Origin: Acinetobacter sp. LoGeW2-3
GTDB lineage: Bacteria; Pseudomonadota; Gammaproteobacteria; Pseudomonadales; Moraxellaceae
Assembly: GCF_002688565.1 (NCBI RefSeq)
Contig: NZ_CP024011.1
Span: forward strand, 1,612,001 to 1,676,000
Reading direction: 5' to 3'
Length of the DNA: 64,000 bases
In this document: positions 51,220-61,023 of the stretch, piece by piece
Layout of the letters: every line of letters starts with the position of its first letter
How positions within the stretch are numbered: position 1 is the stretch's first letter
The notes under the pieces: model-generated
The model's database searches: none
What the model was told of the DNA's origin: nothing
The model's input: the letters and a program-made list of their open reading frames with translations, nothing else
Made by a program: the position numbers and the translations under genes

Positions 51220-53976
51220 TTAGTGTGCCTCATCCCAGTTTTTGCCTTTACCTACTTCCACAACCAACGGTACAGAAATCTGCACAACAGATTGCATAAC
51301 TTCTGCCAGTTTTGGTGCTAGTTCATCGGCAATCGACTCTTCGACTTCAAATACCAATTCATCGTGCACTTGTAAGAGCATCTTAGCTTGATCTTTCGGT
51401 AACATTTTGTCGACCTCAATCATCGCCATTTTAATGATGTCGGCAGCTGAGCCTTGTAGTGGCGCATTAATCGCAGCACGTTCAGCGGCTTTACGCACCA
51501 TCATGTTACGAGCATCAATATCTGGGGTATACAGACGGCGACCGAGAATGGTTTCCACAAAGCCTTGTTCTAGCGCAACCTGACGGGTACGTTGCATATA
51601 CTCATAAATACCTGGATAGCGATGGAAATACTGTTTGATGTATTCCTGTGATTCCTGACGGGTAAAACCAAGCTGACGGGTCAAGCCGAATTCAGACATA
51701 CCATAAAGCAGACCAAAGTTGACTGCTTTAGCCTGGCGGCGTTGGTCATTGGTCACATCTTCTAATGGAACACCCAGAACTTCCGCAGCAGTACGACGGT
51801 GGACGTCTTGGCCATGAATAAAAGCATCGACCAGTGCATCATCTTGAGACAGATGCGCCATTAGACGTAATTCAATTTGGGAATAATCGGCTGCAAGTAG
51901 AATACGGCCTTCTGGTGCAACAAAAGCTTTACGGATCTGACGACCGATTTCTGCACGAATTGGAATATTTTGCAGGTTCGGATCTGTAGACGATAAACGG
52001 CCGGTTGCTGTTAATGCCTGATGATAACTGGTGTGCACACGGTGGGTATCATTATTGGCTTGTTTACAGAGCCCATCGGTATAGGTACTTTTCAGTTTGG
52101 ACAGACCACGATATTCCAAAATCAGTTCAGCAATCGGGTGTTCCAGTTTTTCCAATACACTTTCACTGGTGCTGTATTGACCGGTAGAAGTCTTTTTGCC
52201 ACCTTTCAGGCCCAATTTTTCAAACAGAACATCACCAACCTGTTTAGGAGAGCTGACATTAAACGCTTCACCTGCAATTTCGGTGATCTGATTTTCCAGA
52301 TTTTGCATGGTTTGAGCGAAGTCACAGCCTAATTGATCTAAGAAAGCTAGATCCAGCTGAATGCCATTTTCTTCCATGCTGGTCAGCACACGAGCAACTG
52401 GCATTTCAATATTCAGCAGGATGTTGAGTAATTCTGGATGAACTTCTAATTTTTGACGCAGTACTTCATACAAACGATAAGTGACATGGGCATCTTCTGC
52501 TGCATAATGTGCTGCAGTTTCGATATCGATCTGGTTAAAGGTTTTTTGCTTGGCACCTTTACCTGCGACCTGTTCAAAGGTCGTAGTCAAATGGCTTAAA
52601 TAAAGACGAGCGACATCATCCATACCATGACGGGTCGCCACAGAATTCAGCACATAAGAAGCCAGCATAGTATCGAAATACCAGCCTGCGAGCTGAATAC
52701 CATGATTTTCTAAGACATGAGCATCATATTTCAGGTGATGACCAATTTTCTGAATATTGTCATCTTCCAGAATCGGCTTAATTTGTGCCAGGATGGTGTC
52801 ACGATCTAACTGTTCCGGTGCACCGTCATAATCATGTGCCAATGGGACGTAATAGGCATCTTGGGCATCAAACGCCACTGAGAAACCCACGATTTGAGCG
52901 ATACGATAATCCAGACTGGTCGTTTCAGTATCGAAAGCGAAACGTTTTGCTGTACTTAAACGATTAAATAGAGCATCCCAATCTGCCTGATTCAGAACGG
53001 TATGATAAGTTGCTTGACCCAGCTGATCATCACCACTGGTCAATGATGCCTGATCTTCTTCTACTGGAGCTGTAGGTTTAGTAGTAATCGACTGAGCAGC
53101 CTGTTTGTAATTGCTATTATTTGGATTATTCGGATGATCCAGAGATTGTAGCTGATTACGGAATTCAAGCTCGGTATACAGTTCACGTAGTTTGGCAACA
53201 TTTGGCTCAGCAAGTTTTAAATCATCATAACCAAAGCTCAGATCAAGATCGATCACGATGCTCGCCAGCTGGTGGTCCAGCGTAATGCCTTCAACATTGT
53301 CTTTAATATTTTGTCCGACTTTGCCTTTGATCTTGTCGACATTTTCCAGAATGCCACCAATCGAGCCATATTCATTGAGTAATTTGGCAGCAGTTTTAGC
53401 ACCGACACCGGGAACACCCATAATCCCATCTGAGGCATCGCCCATCAGGGTCAGGTAATCAATAATCTGATTTGGCCAGACACCAAACTTTTCAAATACG
53501 CCATTTACATCCAGTGGCTTTTCTTTAAAGCTGTCTTCCAGGGTCACTTTTTCTGTCACCAGCTGGGCCATGTCTTTATCGCCAGTGGAGATCAGCACCT
53601 GATGTCCTAGTGCTTCAGCACGTTTCGCCAGTGTCCCGATAATATCATCGGCTTCAGCACCCGGCAGGGCATGTAAAGGGATACCGAGTGCTTTGATCAA
53701 TGCATGTAAATAGGGGATTTGCTCAGACAGCTCACTCGGCATGCTTGGACGGTCACCTTTATAAATCGGTGACAATTCATGGCGAAACGTAGGTTCAGGG
53801 GTATCGAAAATCACCGCCATATGGGTTGGCTGAATACGGCGCATCAGTTTTTGAATGGCAGAAATTGCACCACGAATTGCATTGGTGTGTAAACCGGTTG
53901 ACGTGGTTAACGGTGGCAGCGCGTGAAAGGCACGAAATAAAAAGTAAGAGCCATCGACCAAGACAAATGGTGGCAT
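51220..53976 (-). CDS. polA: DNA polymerase I
   Basis: A 918-residue repair and Okazaki-fragment-processing polymerase with all three domains. The 5'-3' exonuclease (FVLVDGSYFLFRAFHALPP, GAEADDIIGTLA, STGDKDMAQLV) covers residues 1-290. A 3'-5' exonuclease with intact acidic residues (FAFDTETTSLDY near 350) follows. The polymerase has LLAADYSQIELRLMAHLS, RQAKAVNFGLLYGMSEFGL (O-helix with the Lys/Tyr) and VHDELVFEV. Length is typical (910-930). Monocistronic and convergent with yggT. Confidence 0.98.
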   Translation of the reverse strand: MPPFVLVDGSYFLFRAFHALPPLTTSTGLHTNAIRGAISAIQKLMRRIQPTHMAVIFDTPEPTFRHELSPIYKGDRPSMPSELSEQIPYLHALIKALGIPLHALPGAEADDIIGTLAKRAEALGHQVLISTGDKDMAQLVTEKVTLEDSFKEKPLDVNGVFEKFGVWPNQIIDYLTLMGDASDGIMGVPGVGAKTAAKLLNEYGSIGGILENVDKIKGKVGQNIKDNVEGITLDHQLASIVIDLDLSFGYDDLKLAEPNVAKLRELYTELEFRNQLQSLDHPNNPNNSNYKQAAQSITTKPTAPVEEDQASLTSGDDQLGQATYHTVLNQADWDALFNRLSTAKRFAFDTETTSLDYRIAQIVGFSVAFDAQDAYYVPLAHDYDGAPEQLDRDTILAQIKPILEDDNIQKIGHHLKYDAHVLENHGIQLAGWYFDTMLASYVLNSVATRHGMDDVARLYLSHLTTTFEQVAGKGAKQKTFNQIDIETAAHYAAEDAHVTYRLYEVLRQKLEVHPELLNILLNIEMPVARVLTSMEENGIQLDLAFLDQLGCDFAQTMQNLENQITEIAGEAFNVSSPKQVGDVLFEKLGLKGGKKTSTGQYSTSESVLEKLEHPIAELILEYRGLSKLKSTYTDGLCKQANNDTHRVHTSYHQALTATGRLSSTDPNLQNIPIRAEIGRQIRKAFVAPEGRILLAADYSQIELRLMAHLSQDDALVDAFIHGQDVHRRTAAEVLGVPLEDVTNDQRRQAKAVNFGLLYGMSEFGLTRQLGFTRQESQEYIKQYFHRYPGIYEYMQRTRQVALEQGFVETILGRRLYTPDIDARNMMVRKAAERAAINAPLQGSAADIIKMAMIEVDKMLPKDQAKMLLQVHDELVFEVEESIADELAPKLAEVMQSVVQISVPLVVEVGKGKNWDEAH

Positions 53977-54116
53977 GTATTCAATTCCTTATTCAAATAA
54001 TAGCGTTATTGTACGTGATTTTTAGCGTGCCCGCTGAGCAAGTCTGTGACAACAGCTTAGCGAATAATGACCGAAGAGGAAATAAGCGGCAGCGGCATGT
54101 TGTATGATGGAATAGT

Positions 54117-56840
54117 ATGGGACTGGAAAATACAAGAATGACAACAGGGCAAAATGAATTGCGCATGATGTGGCTGATCAGCCTGGTGATTGTAGGCTTG
54201 AGTGCCTGGTATCTGGATTATGAAATTGTCAGCTATTTATGTGGGCTCGGTTTCCTGATGAGTGTAATGCAGTATGTCAATGCAGTGCAGCAGCCACTTC
54301 TAGAAATCGCTGGTCAGCATCAGTTATCTATTCCTGGCTATTCCAAAGTTCCGCTTTATATTTCTTCCTTGATTGCCATTGTGGGTGGCGTGATTGACCT
54401 GAAATGGTTGATGGGATTGGGTATCACAGCCTGGATATTTTTCCTGTTCCGCTGGTTGCAACGAATAGAGCTGTCATTGCAACAGTTGCGGCATCGTATT
54501 CACTTGGAACCAAGCCCTGAAACCTTAAATTCTCAGTCAGTCCCGCTTCAAGCTTTCCATCAGTCGGCTCAAGTAGAGCAAACTTCACTAGGCTTAATCG
54601 ATCAGATTCAGCGCTGGATTTTTCAAGGCAATCCGGTACTCAAAGCAGCGATTGGTATTTTAGTCATCGGCATCATTTTGCTTTTACGCTTTGCAACTGA
54701 GCATTGGCAAATCAGCCTGGCGATGAAACTGGGATTGATTGCTTTAGCAAGTATGGCTGTCGCTGGACTTGGCTATTGGTTGATTGAGAAAAACCGTAGT
54801 TTTGCATTGGCATTAGAAGGACTGGGATTAGGCGCGCTGTTCCTGACTTTATTCTTTGCCTATTACAATCTGGTGATCCCAAGCCTATTCATGGCATCGG
54901 TGTTATTCATTCTGATTATGGCAATGACGTTGTACCTCAGCTTTAAGCAGAACAGTTTTGAGCTGACGGTGATGGCAATATTGATTGCCTATATTGCACC
55001 GTTTACCTTACCCGTGCGGGAGGCCACCGCCGTAGAACTAATTGCCTATTATCTGGTGATTAATTTCGGAGTGGCTGTTCTAACTAGCTTCAAACCCTGG
55101 AAGATTCTCAACCAGATTGCTTTTCTGGTTACCGCGATTGTTGGCGGAGTCTATGCGCTGATTCATGGTTATAGCTCTGAACGCTATAGCATGACTGGAT
55201 TGATTCTGGCCCATAGTGCCGTGTTTATCTGGCTGGGCTTTCGCTTTAGTCAGTTACTCGCCAAAGATGACCTCACCAAATTTCAGCTCAAACCGATTTT
55301 AGATATTGCGCTGATCTTTGCAGCACCCATCACTGCCTATATTTTTCTGTACCTGATTCATTTTAATGATCGCACTTGGCAGGCGGGATTGAGCCTGATT
55401 TATGCCGTGGTGTTTGCGGGTTGCTGGTTATGGTCGCGCCGTAGTCATACCTTAAATATTATTGCCAATAGCTATCTCAGCCTGATGCTTATTTTTATTG
55501 CCTTGATCCCACCAATTTTGCTGGAAGGCGAATGGAGTGTAATCGGCTGGGCAATCGAAGGCGTACTGATTTATTGCTGGGCTCTGGAAAAGAATCTGAA
55601 AGTCGGGCAGTACCTCAGTATGGGCCTGCTGATCATGGCGGGCCTCAGCAGTCTATATTATCTGGTCGAGCTGAATCCGACACCGCGACATATTTTCTGG
55701 ACTCTGAGTGGCTGTTATTTGGCAGTGATCCTAATCAGCCAGTTCAAAGATCGTTATATCCAGCAATTAGATGGGCTGAGTACTGGTTTCCTCAGCTTAC
55801 TCAGTTTCTCTGCCAGCCTGATGCTGTTTGCCTTGCTGGAAGACGAATTCACTTCTGCAGATGCACATATTTATAGTCTGGCAACAGTTGTGCTGATTTA
55901 TGCTGCCCTAAATGAAATCATCTTAAGAAAGAATCAGGATTGGAGCTGGTTCATTCCGAAATGGTGCGGCTTAACACCCTTAGTATTTGCGGGTGTCGTT
56001 TTGGCAATTGATCATAGTGAAAATGGAGTGCTGGTCTGGGATAGTCAAGTTGCTCGTATTGCCTTTGGACTATCAACTCTACTGTTAGCCTGGCAATGGT
56101 TAAGACCATCCTCAGGCTTATTACTTTCTAAAGAATGGGTGAGTTTAGGGGCTTTACTTAGTCTGACCCTGGCTAGTCTGTGTCTGATTCCTAGTATGCC
56201 CTATATCAGTATGGTGATTTTGCCATTAGGTCTATGCTTTTGGTCATATAAACAATCTGCAAATTCAGCATGGCCGAAGTTGTGGCAAAGTAACAGTACC
56301 TTGATCCTGATGGCAGCATGGTTGCTATGTTCGCAACTTTTAAGCCAGCAAGCTTTTGCATTCTATTTACTCCCTATCCTGAATCCATTTGATCTGGTCA
56401 GTATTGCCATGCTGGTTGGTTTTATCTGGATGCTGTTGCAACAGATCCGGGCAGGACGAGACAAAGGTATGATGGCAGTACTGATGGTACTAAGCCTACT
56501 CTGGCTCTCCAGCTATATCGTATTGCGTGCGCTACATGTTTATCTGGGTACGCCGTTAAACAGCCTGGAAGTCTGGAGTGATGCGACTGTTCAGTTAAGT
56601 TTAACCATCCTGTGGGTACTACTCGCTTTTGCCACCATGTGGATTGCCACATTGAAATCCTTGAAACCGATGTGGATTTTAGGTGGCAGTATTCTGGTGA
56701 TTGTAACCCTGAAATTGGTGTTGTTTGATCTGTCTCATATTGGGACCTTGACCCGCGTGATTTCATTCTTATTGGCAGGTGGGGTGATGCTGTTGATTGC
56801 GTATGTGGCGCCGATGCCGGATGGGGAGAAGAGGGTTTAA
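54117..56840 (+). CDS. DUF2339 large polytopic membrane protein
   Basis: A 907-residue protein, nearly all hydrophobic, with more than 20 predicted membrane helices and only short loops. After two N-terminal helices a soluble linker (about 110-165; SLQQLRHRIHLEPSPETL...) precedes the long membrane region starting GNPVLKAAIGILVIGIILLLRFATEHW, which is the hallmark of DUF2339. Function is unknown. The C-terminal part (KLVLFDLSHIGTLTRVISFLLAGGVMLLIAYVAP) is well conserved in the family. The start could be ATG 54117 or 54138. It is divergent from polA. Confidence 0.82.
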   Translation: MGLENTRMTTGQNELRMMWLISLVIVGLSAWYLDYEIVSYLCGLGFLMSVMQYVNAVQQPLLEIAGQHQLSIPGYSKVPLYISSLIAIVGGVIDLKWLMGLGITAWIFFLFRWLQRIELSLQQLRHRIHLEPSPETLNSQSVPLQAFHQSAQVEQTSLGLIDQIQRWIFQGNPVLKAAIGILVIGIILLLRFATEHWQISLAMKLGLIALASMAVAGLGYWLIEKNRSFALALEGLGLGALFLTLFFAYYNLVIPSLFMASVLFILIMAMTLYLSFKQNSFELTVMAILIAYIAPFTLPVREATAVELIAYYLVINFGVAVLTSFKPWKILNQIAFLVTAIVGGVYALIHGYSSERYSMTGLILAHSAVFIWLGFRFSQLLAKDDLTKFQLKPILDIALIFAAPITAYIFLYLIHFNDRTWQAGLSLIYAVVFAGCWLWSRRSHTLNIIANSYLSLMLIFIALIPPILLEGEWSVIGWAIEGVLIYCWALEKNLKVGQYLSMGLLIMAGLSSLYYLVELNPTPRHIFWTLSGCYLAVILISQFKDRYIQQLDGLSTGFLSLLSFSASLMLFALLEDEFTSADAHIYSLATVVLIYAALNEIILRKNQDWSWFIPKWCGLTPLVFAGVVLAIDHSENGVLVWDSQVARIAFGLSTLLLAWQWLRPSSGLLLSKEWVSLGALLSLTLASLCLIPSMPYISMVILPLGLCFWSYKQSANSAWPKLWQSNSTLILMAAWLLCSQLLSQQAFAFYLLPILNPFDLVSIAMLVGFIWMLLQQIRAGRDKGMMAVLMVLSLLWLSSYIVLRALHVYLGTPLNSLEVWSDATVQLSLTILWVLLAFATMWIATLKSLKPMWILGGSILVIVTLKLVLFDLSHIGTLTRVISFLLAGGVMLLIAYVAPMPDGEKRV

Positions 56841-56884
56841 ACTCTTCTTCATTTTTACAGACAGCTTTAGAGCATTATTGTAAA

Positions 56885-56982
56885 ACTGCCTCTCCCAATG
56901 GGAGAAGGCTGGGGTGAGGGCAAAGATTTACCTCTCCCTTGCGAAGCAGTGCTTCTCATCTCCTAAAAGGAGAGGGAAGTTT
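56885..56982. repeat. CCTCTCCC-type palindromic repeat between the DUF2339 gene and mscS
   Basis: CCTCTCCC-AAT-GGGAGAAGGCTGGGGTGAGGGC followed by CCTCTCCC...GGAGAGGG with a GAAGCA/TGCTTC inner hairpin. It is the third member of the window's spacer-repeat family and lies between convergent stop codons, where it may also act as a terminator. Confidence 0.65.
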
Positions 56983-56991
56983 AGAACTAAA

Positions 56992-57915
56992 TTATTTTAA
57001 ATCCGGCTCTCTTTTTAACTCTTTCTCATTGGCATATTGATCAACATCTTCATTCTCCAGCGGACGTGCCAGAGGATGATCGACAAAACCCATTTTCGGT
57101 ACTGGAATCTCAATATGATTTTCCAGAAAACCATTGCGAATGCGTTCCTGCATTTCATCACGAACTTTCAGGAAGTTTTCACGTTGGCACCAGACCGCAA
57201 ACAGCAATTCAATTGAGGATTCTCGGAAAGCAGTGACTGTCACAGCCGGTTTGGGATCAGCGAGTACCATAGGATATTTACTGGCCACATCCAGCAATAC
57301 TTCACGAACTTTGATAATGTCTTCATGGAAATTAATCGCCAAGGTAATTGGAATACGCCGGATTGGGAACTTGGAGAGGTTGTGTACCGGGGCACGGATC
57401 AGCTGTTCATTCGGTAATCGCACATAGATATTGTCCTGGGTTAATAATTTGACTGAAAGCAGGTCAATCGAAATTACTTCACCTTCAATAGTATGTCCAC
57501 GAATCAAAGTGATCTGAATAGTATCGCCAACTTCAAACGAACCTTCACCAATTAGGAAGATACCGCTGATCAAGTTTGATGCCGAAGTTTGAGACGCGAA
57601 ACCTAGTGCGACTGTCAAAATACCTGCTGCACCCAAGAAGACACTCAGTTTAAAGCCGGCTTCTTTCAGGCTCGCCATGACAAATAGCAGGAAAATAAAG
57701 TAGAAAATACCGCGACGCCAGACCATTTGCTGATGGGCATTAAAGCGCACCCCAATGGTACGGATAAAAGCATTCGAGAAAAAACGTGCAATCAAAAAGC
57801 CGATAAAACATAGCACGATTGCAACAGCGATTTCAGTCAACCGATCGGTATTGATATTGGTAAATACGCCTTTCAGGCTGTTGGTGACTTCAGCAGAGAT
57901 ACTTGAGTTTGCCAT
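56992..57915 (-). CDS. Small-conductance mechanosensitive channel (MscS family)
   Basis: A 307-residue channel that opens on membrane tension to release solutes. Three N-terminal helices include the pore helix FLGAAGILTVALGFASQTSASNLISGIFLIGE (about 95-125), with the Gly/Ala packing of TM3. The beta domain FEVGDTIQITLIRGHTIEGEVISIDLLSVKLLTQDNIYVRLPNEQLI follows, and then the alpha-beta C-terminal vestibule. The charged C-terminal tail (DQYANEKELKREPDLK) is longer than in E. coli MscS. An uncharacterised gene ends 9 bases upstream of its start, so the two form an operon. Confidence 0.9.
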   Translation of the reverse strand: MANSSISAEVTNSLKGVFTNINTDRLTEIAVAIVLCFIGFLIARFFSNAFIRTIGVRFNAHQQMVWRRGIFYFIFLLFVMASLKEAGFKLSVFLGAAGILTVALGFASQTSASNLISGIFLIGEGSFEVGDTIQITLIRGHTIEGEVISIDLLSVKLLTQDNIYVRLPNEQLIRAPVHNLSKFPIRRIPITLAINFHEDIIKVREVLLDVASKYPMVLADPKPAVTVTAFRESSIELLFAVWCQRENFLKVRDEMQERIRNGFLENHIEIPVPKMGFVDHPLARPLENEDVDQYANEKELKREPDLK

Positions 57916-57924
57916 TCGCCGTCC

Positions 57925-58746
57925 TTAAAAGAATGAATCAAACATATTAAACAGATTACCTGCAGGATCGCGTGGCGGATGCAGATAGTCCACTTCACCA
58001 GCATGCGGTGGGGTACGGTTTTCAATCCGAATTCGAGGGGGACGATCTAGACCTTCATGTAGGACTTTAATTTGTGAGGTCCAAAGGCGTCCAGTACTGG
58101 CACTAAAAAATAATGGCAGAGCAGGCACTGGTACATTCATACGGTCAAAGCGAAGTTGCTGATTGCTGGTATTGTGGAACTCGATCGGAGTCACAGCACG
58201 GAATGCACGTGGTGTCAGCTGTTTTAGTTCAGTACGGCCATCGACAGCAGTGGCATAACAGATTTCCCCAGAACGATGATTTGGACCAAACCAGGTATCC
58301 TTCGGCAGAATGACTGGAACATCAAAAATCGGTTCACGTTGCCCATCGACAAAACCAGCAATCCACAGAGGAGTACTGATATATAGCGTTCCACGTTGAC
58401 CGGCAGGAATATAAATTGGATCGACCGGTTTGATCACCACGGAGCGATCTGCCAGACGAGGCATGAGTTGTAATTTGCTTTTGGTCGATTTGAACATATA
58501 GCGTTCAATCTTCACCGGCTGTGGAAAGGCAAAGTTAGGATCTTCGATCTGATGCCATTTTTGCTCATAGTCAAACTGCACTACAGGGCGATAGTATTCC
58601 AGACGCCACTCCTGCAAGCCACGAGTCAGGCGGAATAGGAGGGAGCCAAATTGCCATGCTTTGGATTCATTTATTTCAAAATTCTGTTCACCCCACCAAT
58701 GAATCGATGGCTGAGTAGTGGAAAAATCAACTTGATCTTGTGGCAA
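57925..58746 (-). CDS. Uncharacterised protein cotranscribed with the mechanosensitive channel (DUF432-like)
   Basis: A 273-residue soluble protein without a signal peptide or membrane helix, rich in Arg, Pro and aromatic residues (SIHWWGEQNFEINESKAWQFGSLLFRLTRG, IYIPAGQRGTLYISTPLWIAGFVDG). It may belong to DUF432, but I am not certain. No catalytic motif is recognisable. The only workable start is TTG 58746 with AAAGGA ten bases upstream; the next Met is about 80 residues in. The 9-base gap to mscS implies a shared transcript and perhaps a shared role at the membrane. Confidence 0.7.
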   Translation of the reverse strand: MPQDQVDFSTTQPSIHWWGEQNFEINESKAWQFGSLLFRLTRGLQEWRLEYYRPVVQFDYEQKWHQIEDPNFAFPQPVKIERYMFKSTKSKLQLMPRLADRSVVIKPVDPIYIPAGQRGTLYISTPLWIAGFVDGQREPIFDVPVILPKDTWFGPNHRSGEICYATAVDGRTELKQLTPRAFRAVTPIEFHNTSNQQLRFDRMNVPVPALPLFFSASTGRLWTSQIKVLHEGLDRPPRIRIENRTPPHAGEVDYLHPPRDPAGNLFNMFDSFF

Positions 58747-58849
58747 TGCGGCGGTCCTTTCGTACTAAATCTTTCTAAACATACTTCACGCTGTCATGTG
58801 CTTAGAGTACACTCAATTTAAATTTTTTCACTATTATTATAATTCTGCG

Positions 58850-60343
58850 ATGCAAGTACTGAAACAATTACAAATCCCTTATAGTTTTGCCAAACGCCAT
58901 GGGGTGTTGTTGCGTTATGAAGGGGATCAGGTCTTTATTGTCCGTCGTGATAATACCTCGATGCTTGCATTGCAGGAAGCACGCCGTTTTCTGGGACATC
59001 CTGCTCAATATCAACTTTGTGATGATCACGAATTCAGCCAGTTGCTCAGCAGCAGTTTTGCCGGCGACAGTGGCGAATCGCAACAAGTCGCTGCAGGTCT
59101 GGAAGATCATCCGGATTTATTGAGCTTGGCTGATTCTGTCCCTGAAGCTGAAGACCTGATGGACCAGGAAGATGATGCGCCGATTGTCCGGCTGATCAAT
59201 GCTTTACTTTCAGAAGCAATCCGTGTTGGTGCTTCCGATATTCATATTGAATCCTTTGAAAAGAAATTATCAGTACGTTTACGTGTCGATGGTCAATTAC
59301 GTGAAATCGTACAGCCACGCCGTGAACTGGCACCGTTATTGGTATCGCGTATCAAAGTCATGGCCAAGCTGGATATTGCCGAAAAGCGTATTCCACAAGA
59401 TGGTCGTATTTCCCTGCGCCTAGCGGGACGTGAAGTTGATGTCCGTGTTTCAACCTTGCCATCTTCTTATGGTGAGCGCGTGGTGATGCGTCTATTAGAT
59501 AAACAGGCCGGTCGCCTGAATATGACGCATTTGGGCTTGATGAATAATGATTACGATCGACTTAAGACTTTAGTGCATCGTCCACATGGGATTATTCTGG
59601 TGACTGGTCCAACCGGTTCAGGTAAAACGACTACACTCTATGCAGCACTCTCTGATCTAAATGATGGTTCCAAGAATATCCTGACGGCTGAAGATCCAGT
59701 CGAGTATCAATTAGAAGGTATTGGGCAGACTCAGGTAAATACCAAAGTAGATATGACCTTTGCCCGTGCTTTAAAAGCGATGTTGCGTCAGGATCCAGAT
59801 GTGGTCATGGTGGGTGAGATTCGAGATCTGGAAACCGCAGAAATTGCAGTACAGGCTTCTTTAACAGGTCACTTGGTGTTATCGACCCTGCATACCAATA
59901 CTGCGATTGGTGCGGTAACGCGTCTTAAAGATATGGGAATTGAACCTTTCTTATTATCCAGTTCCCTGATAGGTGTGATTGCCCAGCGTTTGGTTCGTAC
60001 CTTATGTTCGCATTGCGCGACCTGGCATGTGGCCGATGAATTTGAACAAGGTCTATTTGCTCATGTCTATGACGGTACGCAACTAGAGCTACCACAGCCG
60101 AAAGGGTGTGAACGCTGTTCCCATACTGGCTTTACTGGTCGAACTGCTATTTATGAAATTGTGCCGGTGGATGATCATATGCGCCGTCTGATTCATGGCA
60201 ATGCGCCAGAATATGAATTAGAAACTTATGCACGCCAACAGTCTGGCTCTATTCGTGATGATGGTTTACGTAAAGTGCTGGCAGGAAAAACCACGGTTGA
60301 AGAGGTATTGCGTGTCACCAATGAAGCAGCTGAGTTAGCTTAA
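58850..60343 (+). CDS. gspE: Type II secretion ATPase GspE
   Basis: A 497-residue cytoplasmic motor for the type II secretion pseudopilus. It has an N-terminal GspL-interacting region, Walker A GPTGSGKTTT at 253-262, the Asp box AEDPVEYQLEGIGQTQVN, Walker B DPDVVMVGEIRDLETAEIA near 313, the His box LSTLHTNTAIGAVTRL, and a tetracysteine zinc motif (CSHC ... CERCSHTG near 386-423) typical of GspE/PilB. I start at ATG 58850 (MQVLKQLQIPYSFAKRHG); the frame is open earlier. Other gsp genes are not in this window, as in Acinetobacter, where they are scattered. Confidence 0.93.
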   Translation: MQVLKQLQIPYSFAKRHGVLLRYEGDQVFIVRRDNTSMLALQEARRFLGHPAQYQLCDDHEFSQLLSSSFAGDSGESQQVAAGLEDHPDLLSLADSVPEAEDLMDQEDDAPIVRLINALLSEAIRVGASDIHIESFEKKLSVRLRVDGQLREIVQPRRELAPLLVSRIKVMAKLDIAEKRIPQDGRISLRLAGREVDVRVSTLPSSYGERVVMRLLDKQAGRLNMTHLGLMNNDYDRLKTLVHRPHGIILVTGPTGSGKTTTLYAALSDLNDGSKNILTAEDPVEYQLEGIGQTQVNTKVDMTFARALKAMLRQDPDVVMVGEIRDLETAEIAVQASLTGHLVLSTLHTNTAIGAVTRLKDMGIEPFLLSSSLIGVIAQRLVRTLCSHCATWHVADEFEQGLFAHVYDGTQLELPQPKGCERCSHTGFTGRTAIYEIVPVDDHMRRLIHGNAPEYELETYARQQSGSIRDDGLRKVLAGKTTVEEVLRVTNEAAELA

Positions 60344-60379
60344 GAGAAAGCTAGTTTTAAATTAAGAATCATATTTATA

Positions 60380-60411
60380 AAAATAGCAGCCACTTAGGCT
60401 GCTATTTTTTT
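60380..60411 (+). terminator. gspE terminator
   Basis: Hairpin AAATAGCAGCC/GGCTGCTATTT with an ACTTA loop, followed by TTTT. Confidence 0.87.
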
Positions 60412-60495
60412 GGATCGATGGCTAAAACCAGGCATATTTTTAGATTGTTGGTATATCTGGTTTAAGCCATCTAATTTTATAAATGCCATTTAAAC

Positions 60496-60921
60496 TCAGG
60501 TAATCACATTTAGAGTCACATCGACATTATTCCGGGTCGCATTAGAATACGGACAGACAATGTGTGCAGCATCGACCAGTTTTTGAGCTTCGTCCTGGTC
60601 CATCCCTTCCAGATGAATATTTAGCGTGACTTCAATACCAAAGCCTGTTGGGATCGGACCAATACCCACATCACCTTCAATATAAGCATCTTTACTGATA
60701 TTGAGCTTATCGCGATTGGCCACAAATTTCATGGCACCTAAAAAGCAGGCTGAATAGCCAGCAGCAAAGAGCTGTTCAGGATTGGTACCACCACCTGGGC
60801 CACCCATTTCTTTTGGTACAGCCAGTTTTACATCAAGTATTTGATCATCGGTGACCGCGCGACCATCTCGGCCACCCGTTGCTTTGGCATGTGCGGTATA
60901 AACCGCTTTTTCTAATGACAT
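60496..60921 (-). CDS. ohr: Organic hydroperoxide resistance protein (Ohr)
   Basis: A 141-residue thiol peroxidase that reduces lipid and organic hydroperoxides using lipoyl-type electron donors. The catalytic pair is Cys59 in AAGYSACFLGAM and Cys123 in AHIVCPYSNATRNN; the N-terminal YTAHAKATGGRDGRAV matches Ohr rather than OsmC. Length is normal (about 140). It is usually controlled by a neighbouring OhrR repressor; no ohrR is next to it here. Monocistronic. Confidence 0.94.
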   Translation of the reverse strand: MSLEKAVYTAHAKATGGRDGRAVTDDQILDVKLAVPKEMGGPGGGTNPEQLFAAGYSACFLGAMKFVANRDKLNISKDAYIEGDVGIGPIPTGFGIEVTLNIHLEGMDQDEAQKLVDAAHIVCPYSNATRNNVDVTLNVIT

Positions 60922-61023
60922 GATGCTAATCCCTGTTATTTTTTCATGGAGTTTCTATGCTCGATGATTTTTAAATAGGAATAAGCAGGGATTTTGTTAT
61001 TTTATGCAGGAAAATCGCAAACT

